A DNA stretch of 64,000 bases from Siphonodentalium dalli (GCA_032622095.1 CP136067.1:746001-810000), one strand, 5' to 3'. Numbered from the stretch's first letter, positions 34,885 through 45,990 are shown. The notes: generated by a model from the letters alone, not told the origin. Program-made: numbers and translations.

Positions 34885-35035
34885 CCCACACTAAGCCACA
34901 AGGGGGTATGCACCAAGGGGGTATGCCACAAGGGGGTATGCCACAAGGGGGTATGCACCAAGGGGGTATGCCACAAGGGGGTATGCCACAAGGGGGTATG
35001 CACCAAGGGGGTATGCCACAAGGGGGTATGCACTG
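34885..35035 (+). repeat. 15 bp tandem array (TATGCCACAAGGGGG / TATGCACCAAGGGGG)
   Basis: About ten units; CCACA and CACCA variants alternate. Because 15 is a multiple of three, open frames on both strands (GVCHKGVCTK.. and HTPLWHTPLV..) are expected artefacts. Confidence 0.9.
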
Positions 35036-35167
35036 GACGACAGTCCATCTCTTGTTACTGCAGGTTTAAATCCTGGGTATAAATTTAAATTTGATTTAAT
35101 TTCCCATGTTAGATATCATAACTATGAAAAGCTTTGCCGTAATATGATTGGTCGATTTGATTTTTAG

Positions 35168-35293
35168 ATATTAATGAGTGTACTGCTGGCAGTCACGACT
35201 GTGAACATGTTTGCCGTAATACGATTGGTCGATTTGCCTGTGAGTGTTATCCAGGATATGACATAAGTACGACAGACAACACTAAATGTACAG
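35168..35293 (+). CDS. Exon 9: single calcium-binding EGF-like
   Basis: The acceptor TTTGATTTTTAG and donor G|GTAAGA bound a 126 nt, phase 1-1 exon. It reads DINEC..., [16 protein letters not shown] and [13 protein letters not shown]. It corresponds to exon 4. About 30 bp of its interior (GCCGTAATATGATTGGTCG) recurs in the intron just before the acceptor (35133..35158). Its donor region is repeated downstream as a ~65 bp array. Confidence 0.92.
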
Positions 35294-35620
35294 GTAAGAT
35301 GTCATTAATATATCTAGTACACACCCAAATAATATATACCTATCAGTAAAATGCCATATTTATATTTATTACATACCCAAATAATATATACCTATCAGTA
35401 AAATGTCATATGTTTATCTATTACACACTCATATAATTATACCTACCGGTAAGATGTCATATGTATATCTATTACACATTCAAATAATATATACCTACCG
35501 GTAAGATGTCATATGTATATCTATTACACATTCAAATAATATATACCTACCGGTAAGATGTCATATGTATATCTATGTTACACTCAAATACCATACCTAC
35601 TGGTAAGGTGTCATATATTC
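35294..35620 (+). repeat. ~65 bp array derived from the exon 9 donor region
   Basis: Units contain ACCTACCGGTAAGATGTCAT followed by ATGTATATCTATTACACA and TCAAATAATATAT. The first unit starts at the real donor ACAG|GTAAGATGTCAT. About five later copies keep GGTAAGATG or decayed CAGTAAAATG, so donor-like sites are repeated downstream. Confidence 0.85.
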
Positions 35621-35690
35621 TTCCGTTTATTACACACTCAGATATCCAACCCCCAGAAAATGCCAACGGTGTGCTGATGTTTTATTTTAG

Positions 35691-35767
35691 GGTTGAAGAG
35701 AGTCACTTTAATCTTGATGTTTCTGTCTTCTGCTTTGACATTCTGCATGGTTAAGGATGCGACATGT
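35691..35767 (+). pseudogene. Decayed copy of exon 10 start within an open phase-1 stretch
   Basis: TTAATCTTGATGTTTCTGTC, TTCTGCTTTGACATTCTGC, ATGGTTAAGGATGCGACATG is a copy of the exon 10 boundary in which the acceptor CTTCAG is CTTCTG. Upstream TTTATTTTAG ends at 35690, and ACAT|GTAAGT follows at 35765/35766. This bounds a 75 nt phase 1-1 open stretch (GLKRVTLILMFLSSALTFCM, VKDAT). It has one Cys and no EGF spacing, so it is listed as a decayed copy and not as an exon. Confidence 0.5.
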
Positions 35768-35789
35768 AAGTCAAAGCTGTTATACTGTA

Positions 35790-35880
35790 ACACTCCCACT
35801 GAGGGCCCCACAGATCCCTGAGCAGACGACATTCAGCAGTGCATCATTCTGTCTGTGTGAGGCGCCCTATGGGATGTAAT
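35790..35880. repeat. Hairpin C, single diverged copy
   Basis: CACTCCCACTGAGGGCCCCA, GAGCAGACGACATTCAGCAG, GTCTGTGTGAGGCGCCCTAT. It sits between the decayed exon 10 copy and exon 10. Confidence 0.7.
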
Positions 35881-35907
35881 CTTTAATCTTGATGTTTCTC
35901 TCTTCAG

Positions 35908-36030
35908 CATTGACATCCTGCGTGGTTAAGAATGCGACATGTGATCAGAACTGCCGCGTGGATGGAGCGGACGAGATCTGTTTCTGTAACTCTGGCTTCA
36001 GCCTTGACATAGATAATGTCACATGCTCCG
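35908..36030 (+). CDS. Exon 10: single EGF-like, not calcium-binding type
   Basis: The acceptor TTTCTCTCTTCAG and donor G|GTAAGT bound a 123 nt, phase 1-1 exon. It encodes ALTSCVVKNATCDQNC, then CFCNSGFSLDIDNVTC. The opening lacks D-x-D/N-E, as in exon 5. NAT and NVT are potential N-glycosylation sites. A decayed copy of its 5' end with the acceptor AG changed to TG lies at 35733. A 34 bp C-rich minisatellite starts just after the donor. Confidence 0.9.
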
Positions 36031-36046
36031 GTAAGTTATTTTTATA

Positions 36047-36346
36047 CCCCATCCCCCACAGAAACCCCCCGCATTCCCCACCCCTTTTACCTCCCCCCGC
36101 ATTCCCCACCCCTTTTACCTCCCAAACCCCCTGCATTCCCCACCCCTTTTACCTCCCAAACCCCCCGCATTCCCCACCCCTTTTACCTCCCAAACCCCCC
36201 GCATTCCCCACCCCTTTTACCTCCCAAACCCCCCGCATTCCCCACCCCTTTTACCTCCCAAACCCCGCATTCCCCACCCCTTTTACCTCCCAAACCCCCC
36301 GCATTCCCCACCCCTTTTACCCCCCCCCCCCCCCCCCCCCCCCCCA
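36047..36346 (+). repeat. 34 bp C-rich minisatellite ending in a C-run
   Basis: About eight to nine units of CCGCATTCCCCACCCCTTTT, ACCTCCCAAACCCC, followed by about 30 consecutive C at 36319..36346. It starts about 15 bp after the exon 10 donor. The long C-run is a likely assembly and polymerase trouble spot. Confidence 0.92.
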
Positions 36347-36580
36347 GCAAAAGCTGATCATACAGTCAATGAAAAATCGGCCAGGTCAGCCTACTTTTGG
36401 CGGAGTTCCGGCTCTTAATTAGTTAACTTTTGTGAATTGTGATCGTGATAGCACAAGAATTTGTCAAGGTCTGTTTGTGGGATATTTGCAGGTAAAATGT
36501 TACTGTGTATTAGTAACAAAATGTATTAGATCCGCCATTGTTGTCTTTTGTTGCTATAAACCATTGTTTTATTGTTACAG

Positions 36581-36700
36581 ATGATAATGAATGCCTAAGG
36601 AACGTGTGTAGTCAGGGCTGTAGTGATACTCCATCTGGCTCGTACACATGTGCATGTAATGATGGTAACTCACTACAGTCTGACAGGACCTCGTGTCTCC
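36581..36700 (+). CDS. Exon 11: single calcium-binding EGF-like
   Basis: The acceptor TTTATTGTTACAG and donor C|GTAAGT bound a 120 nt, phase 1-1 exon. It starts DDNEC, runs CSQGCSDTPSGSYTCAC and ends QSDRTSCL. Six EGF cysteines are present. It is equivalent to exon 6 and closes the second cassette. Confidence 0.91.
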
Positions 36701-37264
36701 GTAAGTATTAATTATCAGCATCTTTATATTTTTATTTTTTTTATTTTTTATTGATAAAGAAGAATAATAACAGAGGAAGAGACAAAATACATTCACGCAT
36801 TCATGCTCTCAGTCCAAGACATGGAAGAGTTTACATTCACACATTCATGCTCTCAGTCCATGTCCTGGCCTACTTTCTTACATGGGACATGCAATTAGAC
36901 AATTTTTAAAGGCACACAATGTGTTCGGACAATTTTAATAATATCCGTTCAACTTAAAATCAAGACCAATTAGCGATACTAACTACTACCTTGACATATT
37001 TTTGCCCGAAATGGACTTTGTTTAGCTACAGCAATTGTGATAAAAAAAATAGATTACTTTTTTGTCTTAGAATAACTTTAAATTTCCCTATTAACCGGCT
37101 AAAGTGGTCAATTGTGACTAATATTTAAGGTTTGTAGATTCAATGTTCCAAAGGATATGTGCAGCTTTAATTTATTTAAGCTCTGAATTTAACATAAACA
37201 GTACAATTAGTAAATTTAACCATATTGAGACCGTATTGTAAATATTGTAAATATTGCATCTTAG

Positions 37265-37580
37265 CTGCACATAAAACATCGGCAATAATATATTATAATG
37301 CCGCATATTAAATTTCAGCAATAATAACGACGCACATCGGCAATAATATATTATAACGCCGCTCATAAAACATCGGCAATAATATATTATAACGCCGCTC
37401 ATAAAACATCGGCAATAATGTATTATAACGCCGCATATAAAACTTCAGCAATAATATAGTATAACGCCGCAGATAAAACATCGGCAATAATATATTATAA
37501 CACCGCTCATAAATCAGCGGCATTAATAGTATAACGCCGCAAAATAAAAATTCGGCAATATATACTATTATAACGCCGCA
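37265..37580 (+). repeat. ~37 bp tandem array (CGGCAATAATATATTATAACGCCG)
   Basis: About eight units of CATAAAACATCGGCAATAAT, ATATTATAACGCCGC. ATATTATAACGCCG recurs with minor changes. Antisense open frames over it are repeat artefacts. Confidence 0.87.
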
Positions 37581-39780
37581 CCGAAAAGGATTAATATGGC
37601 AACTGATGAGGGAGTCATAAATCAAGTGCTAGCAACGTTCTCTTGTGTCATTTCGACGTTTCCTAAAATATGGGAACCTTTTTTTAACAGTTAAAAATTG
37701 TCTATTTTTGGATATTTAACTTTACTTTATGTACATTCCAAATCTCTTTTCCAAATTTCTGTAAACCGCTCCGGGATCATGCCTCACAAATTTTATCATG
37801 ATGGACGAGGAAACCAATACCTGTACAAATTGTGCACCAGAACCATAAAATATGTTTTGGGGGGGGGGGGGGGGTGGGTGGGTACCCGAGGCCGGAAACA
37901 GTTTTTGACCACCTTTTTTTTTCATTGACATATTTTCAACTGTTTTAAAACATATTTGTTTATTTGTTGTGGCTTGTTGCAATATGAGAAGCACTAATAC
38001 ATTCAATATTGTTATAATTACCCCCATAAGTTGATATAAAATGGAAAATAGTGAATATTGTGGGGGTGGGTCCCAAAATTTTCATTGATTTTTTTTGCGC
38101 GCAATTTTTTTTTTATTGTGTCTGTTTCAGCTTGCTTGGCAGTTTTTATATTGAAAATTGTCTAGTTCACGGTGTAGATCAATAAAAAAAATACCTCAGA
38201 TAGCTCTAGGGTAGGGTGAACTTAATGCAGTCTGACAATATCAGCTAACAACTCATGACAGAATATTACAATAATTCTTATACTTTACTCATACAGTTAG
38301 TTGATGCATGAGTGTAATGTATGAACTAAATATTTGTATCAGTGTTTGTATACTAAATTGATTTTTAAATATACTTTTGTCAAATAATTATTTGAATTGT
38401 CAAATTATTTGTTTCAGTGTTGTTGACAACCATCAATAAGTAAATAAGTAGACATGAAATAAAGTTTTAATAACATTTATTGAAAGAAACAAAAATATAA
38501 CCTTCCTTGGATAGTCTTCTGAAAAGTATAAAAATATATTATTTAAATAGATGTGAAGATTGGCCAGGACACATTACCGTTTTGTTCACTTGTAATTATT
38601 ATATCCCATAATTACCTGCATATACTAGTATGTAAATGACACTTAATGTCTAATTCAGGCTAATTTGAAAATTATCAAAGAAGAAAAATTAATTTACTTA
38701 ATTATTGTATATTTATAAGATGATGTGCATGCAAGGAGGTCTAGTTTGAAGGCACACATAAAGGTCATGTACATAATGTGTGTGAATTTCTTATTGCACA
38801 TGAACTCCATCCAGTACATGACCGAAGTTCAGCTCTGACTGTCCAAATGAATCTCAGTAATATACATCTGTGTATATGGATTTTGCACTAAATTGACCAT
38901 CAACGTTCAAATTCAAAGGGTTAAGCATTATTTTAGGCCTAGTTCTAAGTCGTAATGCGAGGTCGGGTCAGTGGTCATGCAGGCATACATAAAAGTTAAT
39001 TCGTACACTGGTTCATATGCACATTTTCCTTTTTGGTATTACTATAGGCTCTAGGCCTACTAGTTGATGCTGGTTGATGTCTGAAAAAAGATAAATTTAA
39101 GTTTGTGTAATTTTTTATTCTACTGTAGGCCCTAACACTGGCCCTAGTTATTTTTTGTTGTCATTCCAGGGGATTCAACATATTTTTCATCTACTCACCA
39201 GCTAGCTGTACTCACACAGATGAATAGGCTGGGTTATAAATTTAACAATATAATCACATAATATTCTACCTTTGTTGATTGCTTAGAGTTCAATTTTGCA
39301 CATAGTTTGTTAACAGGAAGTATCATTTAATTTGGTCTTTCAAAGAAGGGACCAATATAGAGCGGTTGGTCTTTTATACAGAGGGGACCAACATAAAGCT
39401 TTGATGTTTTGGGGTGGGTGTCTAAAATTTTATGGAAAAAAAATGCAAGAAAGGGTGGGTGGGTGTAAAAAAATGGAAATGTAAAAAAAAGACCCCCACG
39501 TCTCGCAACTTTTTACCCCCCCCCCTGACGCATGCACCTATTTTATACATGTGACATATCATGTGAAATATTATATGTATTATGACAGAATTATCATGCA
39601 GCCATTTTACTATCTTGTATTACTTTGTTGACTTGTCGCTCTTGGTTACCAGTCGGCCCCTTCATACTAGTTTTTTCCTGTTGGGGGGGGGCAGTGTGGT
39701 TTCTGTGCACCCAGTTCTAAGTTATTATGTCTGACATCACCTTTGCCTTGTCTGGCATAAACCATAAAACACTAAAGTCT
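37573..39780 (+). repeat. ~2.2 kb dispersed repeat, long copy
   Basis: Both edges match, in inverted orientation, the shorter copy at 2742..3330: GTGCTAGCAAC..CTAAAATATGGGA, CAAATTTCTGTAAACCGCTC, ATGCCTCACAAATTTTATC, GACGAGGAAACCAATACCTG at the left and CTTTGCCTTGTCTGGCATAA, ACCATAAAA at the right. The middle (38000..39600) is AT-rich with no gene seen. Contains a G-run at 37859..37874. Confidence 0.68.
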
Positions 39781-39784
39781 GATG

Positions 39785-40067
39785 GGACACTCTGTAGTGC
39801 ATGCTTCCATCTGTGTGGGGCTCCCTGTGGGATGTGTGCATGTGTATCCACGCCTGAGAATATGATGCCAGACATCCAGTAATTCCCTAAATAATTGACT
39901 CCTTAACCACAGCAGAATTATGGGTAAGTTTTCAGGATTTAGTCAAAAATGTGGCTTGTTGCCATTCATCGGAAAGCTCTCACTAAGCCATATTTTCGAC
40001 TAAATCCTGAAAAATTACCCATAATTCTGCTGTGGTTAAGGAGTCAATTATTTATGGCATTACTGTA
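39785..40067. mobile_element. TA1 palindrome preceded by a hairpin-C half (composite)
   Basis: CAGTAATTCCCTAAATAATT (39876) to GCATTACTGTA (40067) is a TA1 copy. The preceding ~90 bp (CACTCTGTAGTGCATGCTTC, GGGATGTGTGCATGTGTATC, GAATATGATGCCAGACATC) is the same as at 51633..51728, so the pair was copied as a block. Confidence 0.82.
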
Positions 40068-40118
40068 TTAGCCTATTTAAGCTGCTATATATTCAGAGCC
40101 CTTCATAATATTTACCTG

Positions 40119-40860
40119 GCCGCACTCCCAGGCATGCGGGTCTTCCTTAATGTAGTGGCCACATTCCCAGGCATGCGGGTCTTCCTTAATGTAGTGGCCA
40201 CACTCCCAGGCATGCGGGTCTTCCTTAATGTAGTGGGCGCACTCCCAGGCATGCGGGTCTTCCTTAATGTAGTGGCCGCACTCCCAGGCATGCGGGTCTT
40301 CCTTAATGTAGTGGCCGCACTCCCAGGCATGCGGGTCTTCCTTAATGTAGTGGCCGCACTCCCAGGCATGCGGGTCTTCCTTAATGTAGTGGCCGCACTC
40401 CCAGGCATGCGGGTCTTCCTTAATGTAGTGGCCGCACACCCAGGCATGCGGGTCTTCCTTAATGTAGTGGCCGCACTCCCAGGCATGCGGGTCTTCCTTA
40501 ACCCTTTACCCAACAAACCGGCCAAAAACGGCCAAATAAAGCTGCAACAGCCTAAATTATCTTGGGTCTGTCTCAATAGAACCATACAAATATGGATATC
40601 ATTGGAACCGGCTCATTGACCATATTGTGATGGTTACAATTATGCCCTGTGCCAATGCATTCTCTTATATATGTGAGTCGACCATAGGTCGCCTCGCATA
40701 TATAAGAGAATGCATTGGCCTAAAAAAAATTGTTAATGTGTTAAGCCAATGCATTCTCTTATATATGCGAGGCGACCTATGGTCGACTCGCATATATAAG
40801 AGAATGCATTGGCACAGGGCCGTTCTGTTGGGTAAAGGGTTAATGTAGTGTCTCTGAACT
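40119..40860 (+). repeat. 39 bp array (CCCAGGCATGCGGGTCTTCC), split by a TTAA MITE
   Basis: About ten units of ACTCCCAGGCATGCGGGTCT, TCCTTAATGTAGTGGCCGC. The last unit is interrupted after CTTCC by the MITE 40498..40843 and resumes as TTAATGTAGTG. The period is a multiple of three, which explains the long repetitive open frames on both strands. Confidence 0.93.
40498..40843. mobile_element. PB1 MITE inside the 39 bp minisatellite
   Basis: The same ends bound 346 bp with an internal deletion between the hairpins (ATTGTTAATGTGTTAAG). The array unit CTTCCTTAATGTAGTGG supplies the empty site: the insertion uses its single TTAA and duplicates it. Confidence 0.92.
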
Positions 40861-41073
40861 TTTGTTCGCTGCATTTAGAACTAACCATTTGTGGTTGATG
40901 TAAGATATTGATATAAAAATAGAGGGAAATATGTGAAGTTGGCACGATAAAATCATAAACAATGCAGAATATTGTCCAAAAATATGACAACTGTAAAGTG
41001 AATATCACAGTGAAAATAGCAGAGAAAATATATTAAAGTCACATACATACAAATTGCACAAATAGCTCAAGCC

Positions 41074-41323
41074 TTGAAATAGGGTGTCTGTCATTTGCAG
41101 AATGAGGTCCCCATAGGGTGAATTTAGTGATGCTACCCCACATAGCGGGCTAGCATCACCAAATTCACCCTCTGGGGACCTCATTCTGCTTACACCTCAG
41201 CAGAATGAGGTTCCCAGAGGGTGAATTTGGTGATGCTAGCCCGCTATGTGGGGTAGCATCACTAAATTCACCCTATGGGGACCTCATTCTGCAAATGACA
41301 GACACCCTATTTCAAGGCTTGAT
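41074..41323. mobile_element. Family B double palindrome
   Basis: CTTGAAATAGGGTGTCTGTC to GACAGACACCCTATTTCAAG. Two complete hairpins face each other around CTTACACCTCAGCAG, making one ~250 bp inverted repeat. Confidence 0.88.
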
Positions 41324-41872
41324 TAATAGCTAGTGATGGTTGGCTCTAACATGTGTGAATTAAATACTTCTCTGACTACAAAACAAATTCTTACACAGCA
41401 TGTTTATAATATACATCAATCTATCCAAACCGTGGAAAATTCTCTATGAGGTGTCTAAGGAACTCAAAGATTGACCACTTATAATTAAATTACTGTAACT
41501 CGCCAATCCTGATCAAGGCCGGCTTATTGTACCTTGAAGTCATAAAAGGTGGGCGTTAACCCAGCGGGATGTCTATTCAATTAATCTAAGACAGAGACCT
41601 GTCAGTTATGTAACATGCGGCATGGTGGGATGTTAATAAATTGATATTGAGATCTGCGATGCATATGACAGCAAATAATTGGGATTTAAACCGAATCAAT
41701 CATGAAAAATAAAGAGTTTCCATATTTTAGAATAAAAACGTAAACGACACTTTTCGTCCAGTGATGGCCTTACCACTTTATCAACTGTGATAGCAAATTT
41801 GGTCCAGACGTGTGGCGCCATCGATAAGGCATATGTACATGTACCTATAAAAAATTATTTTCTTTTTTATAG

Positions 41873-42142
41873 CTTGTGATGCCAACAAATGGGGTCCTAA
41901 CTGCGCAAACGACTGTATATGTGTGATGGAGAACACACGAACATGTGGCGGCACCGATGGGGCGTGCACCTGTAAATCGGGATGGGAAGGAACAGACTGC
42001 AGTAATGATACCAAAGAGTGTCTCACTGCGAATTGTCAGAACAACTCTGATTGCATGGAATCGCCGGGAAGCTACGCATGTGTCTGTAAACCAGGATACA
42101 TAGAACTCAACGATACAACGAATGGTACTATTACTTGTGAAG
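41873..42142 (+). CDS. Exon 12: double EGF (8-Cys plus 6-Cys)
   Basis: The acceptor TTTTCTTTTTTATAG and donor G|GTGAGA bound a 270 nt, phase 1-1 exon (90 codons). Unit 1 starts CDANKWGPNC and contains CTCKSGWEGTDC; unit 2 contains NNSDC and SPGSYACVCKPGY and ends on TCEG. Unit 2 opens DTKEC, so Ca binding is uncertain. Several N-x-S/T sites (NDT, NNS, NGT) are visible. It would begin a third cassette, but no single-EGF exons were found before the next double exon. Confidence 0.92.
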
Positions 42143-42184
42143 GTGAGAATATATGTTAAAGAGGATAAAGGTCAAGCCTGAGTT

Positions 42185-42813
42185 TAGTGTGTATAACCCA
42201 TAGAGAGCCCCACATAGACTGGAGCAGACGACACTCTGTAGTGCATGCTCAATGTGTGTGAGGCTCCATGTGGGTTAAACATTAACATTATCAGGGAGGT
42301 TTGAGATGGATGTCTTACATTACTGATCAAGCCTGAGTTTAGTGTGTATAACCCATAGAGAGCCCCACATAGACTGGAGCAGACGACACTCTGTAGTGCA
42401 TGCTCAATGTGTGTGAGGCTCCATGTGGGTTAAACATTAACATTATCAGGGAGGTTTGAGATGGATGTCTTACATTACTGACCGAGCCTGAGTTTAGTGT
42501 GTATAACCCATAGAGAGCCCCACATAGACTGGAGCAGACGACACTCTGTAGTGCATGCTCAATGTGTGTGAGGCTCCATGTGGGTTAAACATTAACATTA
42601 TCAGTGAGGTTTGAGATGGATGTCTTACATTACTGACCGAGCCTGAGTTTAGTGTGTATAACCCATAGAGAGCCCCACATAGACTGGAGCAGACGACACT
42701 CTGTAGTGCATGCTCAATGTGTGTGAGGCTCCATGTGGGTTAAACATTAACATTATCAGTGAGGTTTGAGATGGATGTCTTACATTACTGACCGAGCCTG
42801 AGTTTAGTGTGTA
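42185..42813. repeat. Hairpin C in a ~150 bp tandem array
   Basis: Four full units (ATAACCCATAGAGAGCCCCAC, ATAGACTGGAGCAGACGACA, CTCTGTAGTGCATGCTC, GTGAGGCTCCATGTGGGTT plus a ~70 bp spacer with GAGATGGATGTCTTACATTA) and a fifth cut at GTGTGTA by the element 42814..44348. It starts ~40 bp after the exon 12 donor. Confidence 0.9.
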
Positions 42814-44348
42814 CTCTCAGGTGCCAAATAAAAGTGCTGGGTGACATTTTTACCAAAAAAAGAATAATAGTGCTGGTGCACAATAAATGTGCTGGGTTAC
42901 GGATTTTACTTTTCATGGTAGTATGCTTAAAACTCGAGCCATGAAGGCTTATGTGTACATTTATATAGTACAGGGAATCATACCTGTGCGGAGGAAGTGA
43001 CATTTAGGTATTATACATCATGTATCTTCACTATCTTGTTTACCCCATTCATACATTATGTATGACCATGCGTGCAATTACATATTACTCATATGATATA
43101 TAGTTGGCATATATTATGTTACATGTTGATTGTTGTATTCTACATAGGGGTGTAACGATACATCGATGTATCGATGCGACTGCGATACAGCACTGACGAT
43201 ACGGTCATCGATACGGGCGTTCAAACGATAGGTATCTCGATACACAAACTGCATATTGTTATTACCAATTCAGGTATTAAGTAAGCAGCGGTCGCCACGA
43301 TCGAGAACGATCAATGTTCAATCAGTATCTAACAAAAAATTAAGGTAATCCCCCACAATAAGTAATAAAAATGATAAGCATTCCCTATTTATCACAGAGT
43401 AACCATGTGTGGACAATACGATGCCATCTTCTTGAAACACATTGAATAAATAGATCAATCAGTCGCTAGTGGTCCACTGATCAATGCACAGACCTGACCT
43501 GAGTGACCTCAATTTTAATGACCTATTTCAATAGTACACGTCATGCAGCAAGTGACCTACTTTGTCAATGACATGTCGTTTACAACTGGCGGCAAACCTT
43601 TGATGTCTGTCTTACTGCTATTGCTGCAATTTTATTTCACTGTTAACCAGAGAGACGCGGCTGCTGTAGTATCAACCTATATCATATCAATCTACATGTA
43701 TGTCTTTCCCCGTGTCACGTCAACACTGGACACTGCACTCTGTGCACTGGCCCGTGTGGGTTGCTGAGCAATTGTTAAACTTTCCGGAATAAACTTGTCA
43801 ACAGACAATGAATCTCCCCCAATTCCCGTTATAAAGTTGACAACTTGACATGAGTTATTAATATAAAGCCCCTCCCATTTAAATGTCAATCTCGTGACAT
43901 TGACTGAGATTTTTGGATTCGACGTTCCTCATTGGTCAACAGGTAGTGTTTGTACTCGAATTAATCAGCTTTTCTATCATTTCGGGTCCTGTGAACTCGA
44001 CCCAGTTCACGTTTTGCGCTTTATCACAAACCGAAAGTAGACGAAGTAAAAGATTTGGCGAACCGTGACTCTCAAAATAGGTTTTATATCGAAGCGATGT
44101 CGCATCTCAGCCAACCAAAAACAGTTTTATTTAGTGGTTTGTAACTTCTAGTATTGACATTAGCGCACTCGTAATTTGTTCCATTGTTATATTCGTTTGT
44201 TTATCACCCAAAAAATAAAAAATGTCACATTATGTGATGGATTTACCCCCAAAAAATAATAAACGTGATGGGTCACAATAAGCGTGATTGTGTGTATTTT
44301 TGCTCCAAATTAATAAACGTGCCGGCACGTTTATTTGGCACCTGAGAG
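42814..44348. mobile_element. TA-flanked 1535 bp transposon-like element with CTCTCAGGTGCC ends
   Basis: Inverted ends CTCTCAGGTGCCAAATAAAA and TTTATTTGGCACCTGAGAG, each with TA outside. The hairpin C array supplies the empty site (GTGTGTATAACCC), so the target duplication is TA. Interior shows CATCGATGTATCGATGCGAC at 43152 (the TGTAACGATACATCG style of hAT ends) and no transposase. GGCACCTGAGAGTA also occurs alone at 2719 and 3366. Confidence 0.8.
43140..44230. other. Interior of the TA-flanked element: no transposase recognised
   Basis: One open frame at 43543..43767 (MQQVTYFVNDMSF...) has a hydrophobic LLLLLQF stretch but no match I know. It is probably chance within the element. Confidence 0.35.
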
Positions 44349-44403
44349 TATAGCCCATAGAGAGCCCCATATAGACTGGAGCAGATGATACTCCACAGTG
44401 CAT

Positions 44404-45112
44404 GCTTCCATCTGTGTTTATGTGGGCAGTAGCCTCTATATGGGCGCCTGTGGCGCATAAGATACTATGGGTGGCGGGATGGGGGGTGGGTGGGCTCACA
44501 TCCTACTACTTATTTATGTGGGCAGTAGCCTCTATATGGGCGCCTGTGGCGCATAAGATACTATGGGTGGCGGGATGGGGGGTGGGTGGGCTCACATCAT
44601 ACTACTTATTTATGTGGGCAGTAGCCTCTGTATGGGCGCCTGTGGCGCATAAGATAATATGGGTGGCGGGATGGGGGTGGGTGGGCTCACATCATACTAC
44701 TTATTTATGTGGGCAGTAGCCTCTATATGGGCGCCTGTGGCGCATAAGATACTATGGGTGGCGGGATGGGGGGTGGGTGGGCTCACATCATACTACTTAT
44801 TTATGTGGGCAGTAGCCTCTATATGGGCGCATGTGGCGCATAATATACTATGGGTGGCGGGATGGGGGGTGGGTGGGCTCACATCATACTACTTATTTAT
44901 GTGGGCAGTAGCCTCTATATGGGCGCCTGTGGCGCATAAGATACTATGGGTGGCGGGATGGGGGTGGGTGGGCTCACATCATACTACTTATTTATGTGGG
45001 CAGTAGCCTCTATATGGGCGCCTGTGGCGCATAAGATAATATGGGTGGCGGGATGGGGGGTGGGTGGGCTCACATCATACTACTTATTTATGTGGGCAGT
45101 AGCCTCTATATG
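44404..45112 (+). repeat. ~96 bp tandem array (GTGGGCAGTAGCCTC)
   Basis: About seven and a half units of TTTATGTGGGCAGTAGCCTC, TATATGGGCGCCTGTGGCGC, ATAAGATACTATGGGTGGCG, GGATGGGGGGTGGGTGGG. It begins inside a GAGAGCCCC hairpin unit (TTCCATCTGTG|TTTATG) and ends by joining another copy of that hairpin's flank (CTATATGG|AGATGGATG). Confidence 0.92.
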
Positions 45113-45114
45113 GA

Positions 45115-45450
45115 GATGGATGTCTTACATTACTGACCGAGTCTGAGTTTAGTGGTGTATAACCCATAGAGAGCCCCACATAGACTGGAGCAGATGATAC
45201 TCTGTAGTGCATGCTTCCATATGTGTGAGGCGCCCTGTGGGTTAAACATTAAACTTTATCAGTGAGGTTTTTGATGGATGTCTTACATTACTGACCGAGT
45301 CTGAGTTTAGTGTGTATAACCCATAGAGAGCCCCACATAGACTAGAGCAGATGATACTCTGTAGTGCATGCTTCCATCTGTGTGAGGCACCCTGTGGGTT
45401 AAACATTAAACTTTATCAGTGAGGTTTGAGATGGATGTCTTCCATTACTG
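45115..45450. repeat. Hairpin C tandem, continuation after the 96 bp array
   Basis: Two more units like those at 42185 (CATAGAGAGCCCCACATAGA, GATGATACTCTGTAGTGCAT, GTGAGG.(G/A)CCCTGTGGGTT). The original array was evidently one locus, now split by the TA element and the 96 bp expansion. Confidence 0.87.
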
Positions 45451-45469
45451 ACCAAGCCTGAGTTAATGT

Positions 45470-45990
45470 GCCTATCATTTGCAGAATGAGGTCCCTAGAG
45501 GGTGAATTTAGCGATGATATCCAGCATAGCGGGCTAGCATCACTAAATGCACCCTCAGGGGACCTCATTCTGCTTAGGCCTCATCTTCGCTGGAATGTAT
45601 CTATATTATCAAATTTGTATAGAAACTTTTTCACTTAGATTCTATTTCTTATTTAGTTTGTTTATCTGTATCCCCATATTGGCAGACGACACATTGCATA
45701 ATTGAGGTTCCCAATGGGTGTACATCACAATATTCACCATTTGGGAGCTTCAATCTGAGTCTATGTCTCCCATAGCAGATGAGGCCATGCAGAATGAGGT
45801 CCCCAGAGGGTTAATTTGGTGATGCTAGCCCACTATGCATGATAGCATCACTAAATTCACCCTCTGGGGACCTCATTCTGGAAATGACAGGCACACTAAA
45901 CTCAGGCACACTAAACTCAGGCTTCAATGTGGGTTCAGGCCTTGAAATAGTGTGTCTGTCATTTAAAGGTACTCAATCCGATAAAACTCC
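45470..45990. mobile_element. Family B copies (two hairpins plus arm)
   Basis: Hairpins at 45481..45575 and 45796..45890 (AGAATGAGGTCC.. / ..GGACCTCATTCT) are joined by arm sequence TTGCATAATTGAGGTTCCCA, ATGGGTGTACATCACAATAT. CAGGCACACTAAACTC is duplicated after the second. Confidence 0.8.

Noticed and set aside
34866-35082. GVCHKGVCTK / HTPLWHTPLV repeat proteins
   Set aside because: 15 bp array artefact without splice sites in phase.
35889-36422. Pro-rich extension of exon 10 through the C-rich array (177 codons)
   Set aside because: A good donor CCG|GTAAGT ends the EGF at its last Cys, as in all sister exons; the Pro-rich part is intronic minisatellite.
40032-40619. 195-codon frame and two antisense frames in the 39 bp array
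   Set aside because: The period is a multiple of three, so all frames stay open; there is no splice context or family match.
44402-45146. Repetitive frames over the 96 bp array (WAVASIWAPVAHKILW type)
   Set aside because: Array artefact; 96 is a multiple of three and the sequence lies between hairpin repeats.
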